A program made the translations under genes and the position numbers. A DNA stretch of 7,009 nt from positions 1-7,009 of the forward strand of contig JADZBJ010000198.1 in assembly GCA_020852155.1 (NCBI GenBank), written 5' to 3'. The notes below the pieces were generated by a model. That model made no database searches. It saw only the letters and a program-made list of their open reading frames with translations, and had not been told where the DNA came from. The DNA comes from Saprospiraceae bacterium. Its GTDB lineage: Bacteria; Bacteroidota; Bacteroidia; Chitinophagales; Saprospiraceae. Position 1 is the stretch's first letter, and each line of letters starts with the position of its first letter. This document shows positions 1-4,658 of this stretch, one piece after another.

Positions 1-68
1 CTGTCTTGGGCCTTGGTAAAAATGGGGAAGCAAAAGTAGAGGAGGAGGAGGGTAAAGCAGTGGCGCAT
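1..68 (-). CDS. N-terminus of a secreted protein (partial, runs off the left edge)
   Basis: Reading leftwards from an ATG at 66-68, the frame gives 22 residues, MRHCFTLLLLYFCFPIFTKA followed by QD, and remains open to the window edge. This has the form of a Sec signal peptide: a basic start, a leucine/phenylalanine-rich core and a likely cleavage site after TKA. An in-frame TGA lies 18 bases before the ATG, so this is the first available ATG. No Shine-Dalgarno sequence is visible, as for its neighbours. It starts 69 bases after the stop of the anti-sigma-like gene on the same strand and may be the third gene of that unit. The mature protein is outside the window, so no function can be given. 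Confidence 0.55.
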   Translation of the reverse strand, partial: MRHCFTLLLLYFCFPIFTKAQD

Positions 69-137
69 AGGCAGGAAATAAGGTTGTCAAAGCGGCAAGA
101 ACACCACAACGTTCGGAAAAAATTCCAAACCCGCCAT

Positions 138-1190
138 TTATTTAAACTCAACCTCGACAATAATACTTGAGGATTTCCCTGGCGTCCATCCGCCGTTGTA
201 GTTTTTGAGTACCTGAATAGCCACTTCATCGCATTTAAAACCAAGCGGTTTTTCGATGGCATAATTCACAGGGCGGCCCTGAGCGTCGAAGCTGATGCGC
301 ACTTTGACCGTTCCGCTAATACCGTTGCGGACGGCAGCATCGGGCTTTTGAGTATTTTTCTCCAGGTAATCCTTGAATGCCGTCCAGCCGATGCTTGGTT
401 GAGGCTCGCTGCTGCTTTTCTTTAAGGCGTCGGCTGATTTTGGTGCGCCGGGCTTTGTTTGGTCTTTTTCTTTTTTCGAGTATGCGGGGTCCACATTTCC
501 CATCCGACGTGTGTTTGCCACCACTTCATCCATAACGCCGGTTTCGACCGGGTTTTGTGTTGCCGCGTCGTCGCTGGCCGGTTTTTCTGCTTCAGGTGAC
601 GAGCGCGACATATCGGCCATCTTTTCCTTGGCTTCTTCGGGGGCCACGATATCGCGTGCCGGTGGCGCTGCTGCGATAGTTGGCGCCGGGGCATCGCTTT
701 TTTCCGGACTACTCATTGGCCCTGCTGGCGCTGGTGTATTACTCCGGGTTGATGCGGCTGTTTTGCCGGCGCTGGCGGGTTGCTCCTGAGCAGCGACTGT
801 CTGTTGTTCGATGGCTGGTTCGGGCACGGGCGCTGTTGGAAGTTGCTGGGCAAGATCGCCGGGAGCAATCACTTTTTCCTGGCTTTTCCAGACCAGCACT
901 GCGACTGCGAAAAGTGTAACCGAAGCAGCGGCGGCCAGCAGTCGGGGCCAAACGCTGCGTTGTTTTTCCACGATGCCCGTTTTATCTTGCAAACGAGCGC
1001 GCAGGCGCATCATGGCTGCGCGTTGGTCTGTTTCGGGCTGGCTGGTAGCGCCTTCCCATGCCTCGCGCAGAAACGCATCTTCGCGCACTAATTTTTCCAT
1101 TTCCTGCTCATCAGCCCGTGTAAACGACCCTTCCTGCCATTGCCGGAGCAACTGGCGAAAACGCAAATCGTTGTTAGACTGTGAGGACAT
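138..1190 (-). CDS. Anti-sigma-like membrane protein with a TonB-type C-terminal domain
   Basis: The product has 350 residues. Residues 1-78 are charged and helical, like the cytoplasmic part of an anti-sigma factor. Residues 82-101 (PRLLAAAASVTLFAVAVLVW after the tryptophan at 81) form one membrane helix. Residues 105-265 are a low-complexity linker rich in Pro, Ala, Glu, Lys and Ser. Residues 267-350 resemble the TonB C-terminal fold: a GWTAFKDYLEKN helix, then GISGTVKVRISFDAQGRPV strands, a conserved cysteine region (GFKCDEVAI), a GGWTPG turn and a final strand IIVEVEF. It lies downstream of a sigma factor gene on the same strand, the usual order for a sigma/anti-sigma pair. By inference the N-terminus holds the sigma factor and the periplasmic TonB-like domain senses or binds an envelope partner. 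No zinc-binding HxxxCxxC motif is visible. It could instead be a structural envelope protein; the anti-sigma role is not proven by sequence. Confidence 0.8.
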   Translation of the reverse strand: MSSQSNNDLRFRQLLRQWQEGSFTRADEQEMEKLVREDAFLREAWEGATSQPETDQRAAMMRLRARLQDKTGIVEKQRSVWPRLLAAAASVTLFAVAVLVWKSQEKVIAPGDLAQQLPTAPVPEPAIEQQTVAAQEQPASAGKTAASTRSNTPAPAGPMSSPEKSDAPAPTIAAAPPARDIVAPEEAKEKMADMSRSSPEAEKPASDDAATQNPVETGVMDEVVANTRRMGNVDPAYSKKEKDQTKPGAPKSADALKKSSSEPQPSIGWTAFKDYLEKNTQKPDAAVRNGISGTVKVRISFDAQGRPVNYAIEKPLGFKCDEVAIQVLKNYNGGWTPGKSSSIIVEVEFK

Positions 1191-1199
1191 GGTGGTGTG

Positions 1200-1331
1200 T
1201 GGTTGTGTTGTTGGTTGTGTTGTTGGTTGTTTGTGGAATTGGTTATTTGTTTAATTGGTTATTTGTGGGCTGAATATTTGCTTTTAAAAACGAATAACGA
1301 AATCCCCGATTAAACAAATCCCCAATTAAAC
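1200..1331. repeat. Short tandem repeats between the sigma and anti-sigma-like genes
   Basis: Almost the whole 143-base spacer between the two genes is repetitive. A 12-base unit GGTTGTGTTGTT occurs twice exactly at 1201-1212 and 1213-1224, with a partial third copy. AATTGGTTATTTGT occurs at 1237-1250 and again at 1253-1266, a period of 16. A second 16-base unit AAATCCCCGATTAAAC at 1300-1315 is repeated with one change at 1316-1331, right up to the sigma gene stop. On the coding strand these become AACCAAT/AACAACC-like tracts. They lie in the untranslated stretch before the anti-sigma-like gene, where changes in copy number could alter spacing. Confidence 0.85.
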
Positions 1332-1333
1332 AT

Positions 1334-1903
1334 TCAATTTTTCTCCATACAAATTCGGAGGTTTCGTCGGCCATTCTGGATGTAGGATCTGACTTTGCCC
1401 ACGTCTTCCTGCATGATGTCGGCGATTTCCTTGTAGGATTTGTCTTCGTAATAAAACCAGACGACGCTGTTTCGTTGGTTAAGTATTAATTGTTTCAGGC
1501 AATCTTCGAGGGTGTTTTGTTCTTGTGGCAGTTCGTATTCCGGTGCAGCTTCCACAGCGTCATATCGGTGCATTTCATCGGGTGCGTGGTGGTCAGTTGG
1601 TCGCCGTTGTTGTTTGCGCCATTCCATCAGGCAATGATTTCGAGCCAGCACGTACAGCCAGCCCCGGAAGGCGTCTATTTTGTGTTCCCGCGCTTTTCTG
1701 GTCAACTCTTCATAAATCGCCATCACTGCATCTTCTGCTTTGCCGGGGTCTTTCAATACTTTGAGGCACACCCCGTACACCATTGGCATGTAGCGTTCGT
1801 ACAACTTTCCCAAATGCTGTTGCGAACCCGTGCGGACATATTCAGCCAGCAGGTTTTCGTCATGCATTTGTTCTAGATCATTTGAACGGTTAAACCGAAA
1901 CAT
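1334..1903 (-). CDS. RNA polymerase sigma factor, sigma-70 family, ECF type
   Basis: The product has 189 residues, a normal length for an extracytoplasmic-function sigma factor. Region 2 spans about residues 17-100: LGKLYERYMPMVYGVCLKVL and the acidic KAEDAVMAIYEEL for core binding, then FRGWLYVLARNHCLMEWRKQ at 79-98 corresponding to regions 2.3-2.4, which melt and read the -10 element. A variable acidic linker covers about 101-128. Region 4 (about 130-187) contains the helix-turn-helix YKEIADIMQEDVGKVRSYIQ, which would read the -35 element. The ATG at 1901-1903 begins a complete region 2. The gene lies upstream of an anti-sigma-like gene with a membrane helix, so its activity is probably controlled by that protein. 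A TAnnTTTG box lies 24-31 bases upstream. The target promoters cannot be read from the window. Confidence 0.93.
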   Translation of the reverse strand: MFRFNRSNDLEQMHDENLLAEYVRTGSQQHLGKLYERYMPMVYGVCLKVLKDPGKAEDAVMAIYEELTRKAREHKIDAFRGWLYVLARNHCLMEWRKQQRRPTDHHAPDEMHRYDAVEAAPEYELPQEQNTLEDCLKQLILNQRNSVVWFYYEDKSYKEIADIMQEDVGKVRSYIQNGRRNLRICMEKN

Positions 1904-1926
1904 ATAAGGAATTCAGGATGAGCCGC

Positions 1927-1934
1927 CAAATGTA
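1927..1934 (-). promoter_or_regulatory. Candidate -7 promoter box of the sigma factor gene
   Basis: On the - strand this reads TACATTTG, an exact match to TAnnTTTG, the -7 element used by the primary sigma factor of Bacteroidota. It is 24-31 bases before the sigma gene ATG, so a transcript would start with a leader of roughly 15-20 bases. No convincing TTTG (-33) box is seen at the expected distance, so this is a moderate call. Confidence 0.45.
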
Positions 1935-2015
1935 AAAACAAGGATGATAACCGAAGTGAAAATACATAAATCGAGGCAGCGATTTTAACCTTGAAAGAGT
2001 TTTCCGGGAAATTGC

Positions 2016-2023
2016 CATATTTG
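2016..2023 (+). promoter_or_regulatory. Weak candidate promoter for the isomerase-like gene, outside the palindrome
   Basis: CATATTTG matches TAnnTTTG at all fixed positions except the first. A TTG at 1991-1993 lies 22 bases upstream, close to the usual -33 spacing. If it is used, the transcript would begin just before or at the 162-bp palindrome, which would then be entirely in the leader of the gene starting at 2209. No better box was found closer to that gene. Low confidence. Confidence 0.25.
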
Positions 2024-2030
2024 CAAAAAA

Positions 2031-2192
2031 GTAACGGGTTAAGTCAGCGGTTTTGATTCAAAAAAGCAGGCTATTTTTGGCCAGTCAAGCCGATTTTTTG
2101 AGTGCGATGCAGCGCATCGGATGAAAAAAACGGCGAAGAGTGGTTAAAAATAGACCTTTTTGGGCCAAAATGGGAGCGATCTAACCCGTTAC
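2031..2192. repeat. 162-bp imperfect palindrome (foldback element) in the divergent intergenic region
   Basis: The ends are a perfect 11-base inverted pair: GTAACGGGTTA at 2031-2041 and TAACCCGTTAC at 2182-2192. The centre is a perfect hairpin, CGATGC (2105-2110), loop AGC, GCATCG (2114-2119). Between ends and centre the two arms are complementary at roughly two-thirds of positions with only a few gaps, including matching A/T runs, GCCG/CGGC blocks and TTTTTGG-type blocks. The symmetry axis of the ends (2111.5) and of the central hairpin (2112) coincide, so this is one structure. The right end is 16 bases before the isomerase-like start codon. No clear target duplication is seen at the edges. 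It may be a decayed MITE-like element or a structured leader. Confidence 0.7.
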
Positions 2193-2208
2193 GTAAAAAA
2201 AATACATC

Positions 2209-3096
2209 ATGTCCAGTTCTCCGTTTACGCGCCGCCAATTCCTTCAAACCACAGGCCTGGCCTTTGCCGGTCTCGCCACGCAAAACCTGCCTTTTTCAGA
2301 ACAAAAAATAAAGCATCTTGCCCTTCAACTCTGGAGCATTCGCGAAGATATGTTCCGCGATCCGCGCAAGACGCTGGAGGCTGTTGCCAAAATGGGCTAC
2401 AAAGAAGTAGAGCCTTTCGGTCACGGTGGTTCCAAGTTGTTTGGTCTGAACTATATGGATTTTCGCAAAGCATTGAAAGACAATGGTTTGAAAGCGCCTT
2501 CTGCACATATTCCGGTCGAAATTAAAGACTACGATACGGCTAAGAAGGACATCAGTGACGACCTGAAACGCACCTACGACGAAGCGGTCAAACTGGGCCA
2601 TAAATACGTCATTTGCCCTTATATGAATCAGGAAACCAGGGGGCGTATCAAAGACATCATCCCGGCTTTTCAGGCAGCGGCCAAATATGCTCATAAAATT
2701 GGCTTGCAGTGGGCATACCACAACCACGATTTCGAATTCACGGATAAAGGCCCCGACGGTCGTATGCTGTACGACTGGATTTTGTCGGAACTCGACCCTG
2801 CGCAGGCTGTTATGGAAATGGATTTGTACTGGACGGTTTACGCCGGACAAAAACCACAAGACTGGTTTCAGAAGCACCCCGGACGTTTTCACCTGTGCCA
2901 CGCCAAAGACATGGCGAATTCGCCCAAACGCGAAACCATCGAAATCGGCGATGGTACGATTGATTTCAAATCCATTTTTGCTCAGCGCAAACAGGCCGGA
3001 TTGAAACATTTCGTCGTCGAACTGGAGCACTACAAAACGACGGCAATGGAAGGCGTTGACCGCAGCCGAAAAGGGCTGTTGAAATTGGGGTTATAA
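2209..3096 (+). CDS. Tat-exported sugar phosphate isomerase/epimerase-like protein (xylose isomerase-like TIM barrel)
   Basis: The product has 295 residues. It begins with a twin-arginine signal, TRRQFLQTTGLAFAGLA (residues 7-23), followed by a hydrophobic stretch, so it is exported folded, probably with its metal bound. The rest fits the xylose isomerase-like TIM barrel (AP endonuclease family 2) shared by sugar isomerases and epimerases. Visible marks are HLALQLWSIRED (36-47), GYKEVEPFG (63-71), SAHIP (98-102), WAYHNHDFEF (168-177), the MEMDLYW strand (202-208) with Asp205, FHLCHAKDM (227-235) with His231, GDGTIDF (247-253) and HFVVELE (267-273). Glu176, Asp205, His231 and Glu271 are the likely metal ligands by family pattern. 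The substrate is not readable; related Bacteroidota proteins are annotated only as sugar phosphate isomerase/epimerase. The ATG is chosen because the Tat motif follows at once. There is no Shine-Dalgarno sequence. Confidence 0.9.
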   Translation: MSSSPFTRRQFLQTTGLAFAGLATQNLPFSEQKIKHLALQLWSIREDMFRDPRKTLEAVAKMGYKEVEPFGHGGSKLFGLNYMDFRKALKDNGLKAPSAHIPVEIKDYDTAKKDISDDLKRTYDEAVKLGHKYVICPYMNQETRGRIKDIIPAFQAAAKYAHKIGLQWAYHNHDFEFTDKGPDGRMLYDWILSELDPAQAVMEMDLYWTVYAGQKPQDWFQKHPGRFHLCHAKDMANSPKRETIEIGDGTIDFKSIFAQRKQAGLKHFVVELEHYKTTAMEGVDRSRKGLLKLGL

Positions 3097-3111
3097 GCAA
3101 CTAATAGATAT

Positions 3112-3154
3112 TTTCCCGCAGATTTTGCTGTTTTTCTGTAAAATCTGCGGGAAA
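3112..3154. terminator. Strong hairpin after the isomerase-like gene
   Basis: A perfect 15-base stem, TTTCCCGCAGATTTT (3112-3126) with AAAATCTGCGGGAAA (3140-3154), encloses a 13-base loop. It begins 16 bases after the stop codon. There is no clean T run directly after the stem on the + strand, so it may end transcription inefficiently, or mainly protect the 3' end of the message. Confidence 0.65.
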
Positions 3155-3193
3155 TAAATGTCTATCGCCTTTTTCAAATTGAAAAAATATGCA

Positions 3194-3231
3194 ATTTGAA
3201 ATTCGAAAAGCATTATTTGAAATTTGAAAAG
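3194..3231. repeat. AT-rich direct repeat upstream of the small secreted protein gene
   Basis: A 17-base unit, ATTTGAAATTCGAAAAG at 3194-3210, recurs at 3215-3231 with a single C-to-T change, a period of 21 bases (two helical turns). A small palindrome TTCAAATTGAA precedes it at 3174-3184. The pair lies about 35-70 bases upstream of a candidate -7 box (3265-3272), where it could act as an operator or an UP-like element. Confidence 0.6.
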
Positions 3232-3264
3232 TTTTGGGCTATACCTGAAAGGCGCTTGAACGTT

Positions 3265-3272
3265 TAATTTTG
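3265..3272 (+). promoter_or_regulatory. Candidate -7 promoter box for the small secreted protein gene
   Basis: TAATTTTG is an exact match to the Bacteroidota TAnnTTTG element, 27 bases before the ATG at 3299. A transcript would start near 3279 and carry a leader of about 20 bases. A TTTG at 3233-3236 is the nearest candidate for the -33 box but its 28-base spacing is longer than usual. Confidence 0.5.
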
Positions 3273-3298
3273 CACTCCAAAATTTGATTACTGATACA

Positions 3299-3799
3299 AT
3301 GAAACATTTTAAAATTGTCTTTTGGGCCATGCTGCTCAATGCAGTTTTTAGCCAGTCGGCCCACGCGCAAAATGCGCCGAACGATCCATTTGAAGCCATG
3401 CGCAAACGAATGGAAGCGCTGCAAAAACAGATGATGCAGCAATTTGATTCAGGTCAAAATCTGTTTGGCGACCAGAATTTCCTTCGTGATACGTCCTTCA
3501 CTTTTCGGTTTGACACGACGATCACTGACGGAAACGGATCATTTTTCTTTCATTTTGGCAACCCCAAAGCCGATAGTACGCGTCAGTACGGTACTGGCGA
3601 CTTTTGGGGTTTTGAGCACTTCTTCGACGATTTCTTTCAGCAGCCTTTCGGGCAACCCAAACAGGATCGCCGACCGGACACCCTCAATGACGACGACGAT
3701 CTGTTGCCGGAAGAACGATTGAGACAGGAAGAACAAAAAGAACAGAAAAAAGCCGCGCCAACGCCTAAAAAGCCAAAACTGAAAACCATTCGCGTTTAA
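3299..3799 (+). CDS. Small secreted hydrophilic protein of unknown function
   Basis: The product has 166 residues and I do not recognise the family. MKHFKIVFWAMLLNAVFSQS with AHAQ following is a clear Sec signal peptide, cut after Ala23 (AHA, then Gln24). The mature part starts with a Met/Gln-rich helix (about 30-50, FEAMRKRMEALQKQMMQQF). A stretch with many phenylalanines follows (67-118), including SFTFRFDTT, GSFFFHFG and DFWGFEHFFDDFFQQPFG. An acidic patch LNDDDDLLPEE (129-139) leads into a Lys/Glu/Gln-rich tail ending in KKPKLKTIRV. The strong charge segregation and Phe-rich middle suggest a flexible or envelope-attached protein, but that is inference. The ATG at 3299 is preferred to an upstream in-frame TTG (3284) because it starts the signal peptide. 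It has its own candidate promoter and is followed by a hairpin, so it is probably monocistronic. Confidence 0.8.
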   Translation: MKHFKIVFWAMLLNAVFSQSAHAQNAPNDPFEAMRKRMEALQKQMMQQFDSGQNLFGDQNFLRDTSFTFRFDTTITDGNGSFFFHFGNPKADSTRQYGTGDFWGFEHFFDDFFQQPFGQPKQDRRPDTLNDDDDLLPEERLRQEEQKEQKKAAPTPKKPKLKTIRV

Positions 3800-3805
3800 A
3801 AACGT

Positions 3806-3840
3806 TAAGTACTCGCTGATTACCCTTCAGCAAGTACTTA
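3806..3840. terminator. Hairpin following the small secreted protein gene
   Basis: TAAGTACTCGCTGA (3806-3819) pairs with TCAGCAAGTACTTA (3827-3840) at 13 of 14 positions around a 7-base loop. It starts 7 bases after the stop codon. A short A run just before it (3798-3802) could serve as the T run on the opposite strand; on the + strand the following sequence is not T-rich. Likely a terminator or a 3'-end stabiliser. Confidence 0.55.
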
Positions 3841-3877
3841 TTGGCTGCTTCCGGCCAGAATGGCATTACAGACAGAC

Positions 3878-3931
3878 CGCCAAAGACGCAAAACGAATCA
3901 TCATCCAGTCATTTGCGTCTTTGGCGTTTTT
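3878..3931 (+). terminator. Second hairpin with T run, just before the Nudix-like gene
   Basis: A perfect 15-base stem, CGCCAAAGACGCAAA (3878-3892) with TTTGCGTCTTTGGCG (3912-3926), surrounds a 19-base loop and is followed by TTTTT at 3927-3931. This is the form of an intrinsic terminator. It ends only 20 bases before the ATG at 3952, leaving little room for a promoter, so it may work as an attenuator in the leader of that gene. The stem also resembles CGCCAAAGACGCAAA-type dispersed intergenic repeats known from many bacterial genomes (recollection, not checked). Confidence 0.6.
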
Positions 3932-3951
3932 GGCAACTTCTTAAAAGTACA

Positions 3952-4395
3952 ATGCAAGAAAAAGAACACGTTGACGTGCTGATCTATCGGGTTGGCGACC
4001 AGGGATTGGAAGTTTTTCTCGTAGATCCGAAAACCAGCGAACAGGACGCCTCTCAGCCACTGAGTACGACTGTTATGGCGAATGTCGCCCCTGAACGCTT
4101 TGCCAATCGCATTGATCTGGAGCCAGTGACCGACGTCAATGGTGAATCGCGCAAAGCCGTAGCGATTGAAGCCGACTGGCACGAAATACCCAGCCTGCGC
4201 GCGATGGTCTATGAGGATTATCGTGTGGCCAAAGAAAAGGCCAGGGAGCATGTCCGTCAGTTTACCACCGACCTTGAAAGGGGCACTTACGTGGCAGTTA
4301 AGGAGGCCATCAAACGTGTGATGCCGGAACAATACGCCTTTCTGAAAGAATTGAAGGATATCATTGCTGAAAAAAATCAGACCAGATATCTGTAA
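3952..4395 (+). CDS. Nudix-like protein without a visible Nudix box
   Basis: The product has 147 residues. Its opening HVDVLIYRVGDQGLEVFLVDP (minus the first residue, 7-26) has the look of the first beta hairpin of Nudix hydrolases, which often read xGVLIYR..GLEVLLV. The Nudix catalytic box GX5EX7REUXEEXGU is not present anywhere; the matching region (about 28-75) holds MANVAPERFANRIDLEP and a variable segment. The C-terminal half is helical: WHEIPSLRAMVYEDYRVAKE, then GTYVAVKEAIKRVMPEQYAF and LKELKDIIAEKNQTRYL. It may be a catalytically dead Nudix fold that binds a nucleotide-type ligand, or an unrelated family. The ATG is preferred to an in-frame TTG at 3841 because an upstream start would read through two hairpins and give a non-conserved-looking leader of 37 residues. 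The stop codon is the first base triplet of an apparent target duplication of the MITE-like element. Confidence 0.75.
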   Translation: MQEKEHVDVLIYRVGDQGLEVFLVDPKTSEQDASQPLSTTVMANVAPERFANRIDLEPVTDVNGESRKAVAIEADWHEIPSLRAMVYEDYRVAKEKAREHVRQFTTDLERGTYVAVKEAIKRVMPEQYAFLKELKDIIAEKNQTRYL

Positions 4396-4557
4396 GAGGT
4401 TGTTTAAAATTCACTCACTGGTTCAAAAAGGTATCTTTTGCCGCCATCCTTCCCTTGTTTTTCGGGCTGAAATCCCCGCTTCACCCCGAAAAACAAGCAT
4501 CGGCTATCGCCAAAATCTGCTCTTTTTGAATCCAGCAGTGAAATTTAAACAACCTCT
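4395..4557. mobile_element. 163-bp MITE-like palindromic element at the stop codon of the Nudix-like gene
   Basis: The outer ends are inverted copies of each other: AGAGGTTGTTTAAA at 4395-4408 against TTTAAACAACCTCT at 4544-4557. The similarity continues to 4430 and 4522 with a few mismatches (TTCAAAAAG against CTTTTTGAA). The inner stem is perfect: CTTGTTTTTCGGG (4454-4466) with CCCGAAAAACAAG (4485-4497), then TGAA/TTCA around loop 4472-4479. Only the middle sections (4431-4453, 4498-4521) pair poorly. If the ends are taken as GAGGTTG (4396) and CAACCTC (4556), both flanks are TAA, fitting a 3-base target duplication. Such TNA duplications are known for some IS5-family groups. There is no open reading frame of substance inside, so it would be non-autonomous. 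Confidence 0.7.
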
Positions 4558-4610
4558 AAATATTTGCGCTTTAATCTGGTGATTTCAGTCAGATAGATAG
4601 AGGCACAATG

Positions 4611-4658
4611 AAAAACGCCCCCTGAAGAGTTTATCGCTCAGGGGGCGTTTCCGTTTTT
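4611..4658. terminator. Bidirectional intrinsic terminator between convergent genes
   Basis: AAACGCCCCCTGA (4613-4625) and TCAGGGGGCGTTT (4638-4650) form a perfect 13-base GC-rich stem with a 12-base loop. The + strand side has TTTTT at 4654-4658 and the - strand side reads TTTTT from 4611-4615, so it can stop transcription coming from both sides. Its right T run includes the first bases of the lipoprotein stop codon (4657-4659). Confidence 0.9.

Noticed and set aside
511..1254. Several long + strand frames opposite the anti-sigma-like gene
   Set aside because: They are antisense shadows caused by the Pro/Ala/Lys-rich linker; none has a recognisable domain, and the - strand protein has clear ones.
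2031..2192. A CRISPR repeat or tRNA-like structure in the divergent region
   Set aside because: There is only one inverted pair with no spacer-repeat periodicity, and no cloverleaf or CCA-type end.
2296..3030. A 244-residue - strand frame opposite the isomerase-like gene
   Set aside because: It is the antisense of a well-conserved TIM-barrel protein and shows no motif of its own.
4364..4582. A 72-residue frame on the + strand across the foldback element
   Set aside because: It overlaps the real gene end and is mainly the translation of the palindrome; composition is not protein-like and there is no start context.
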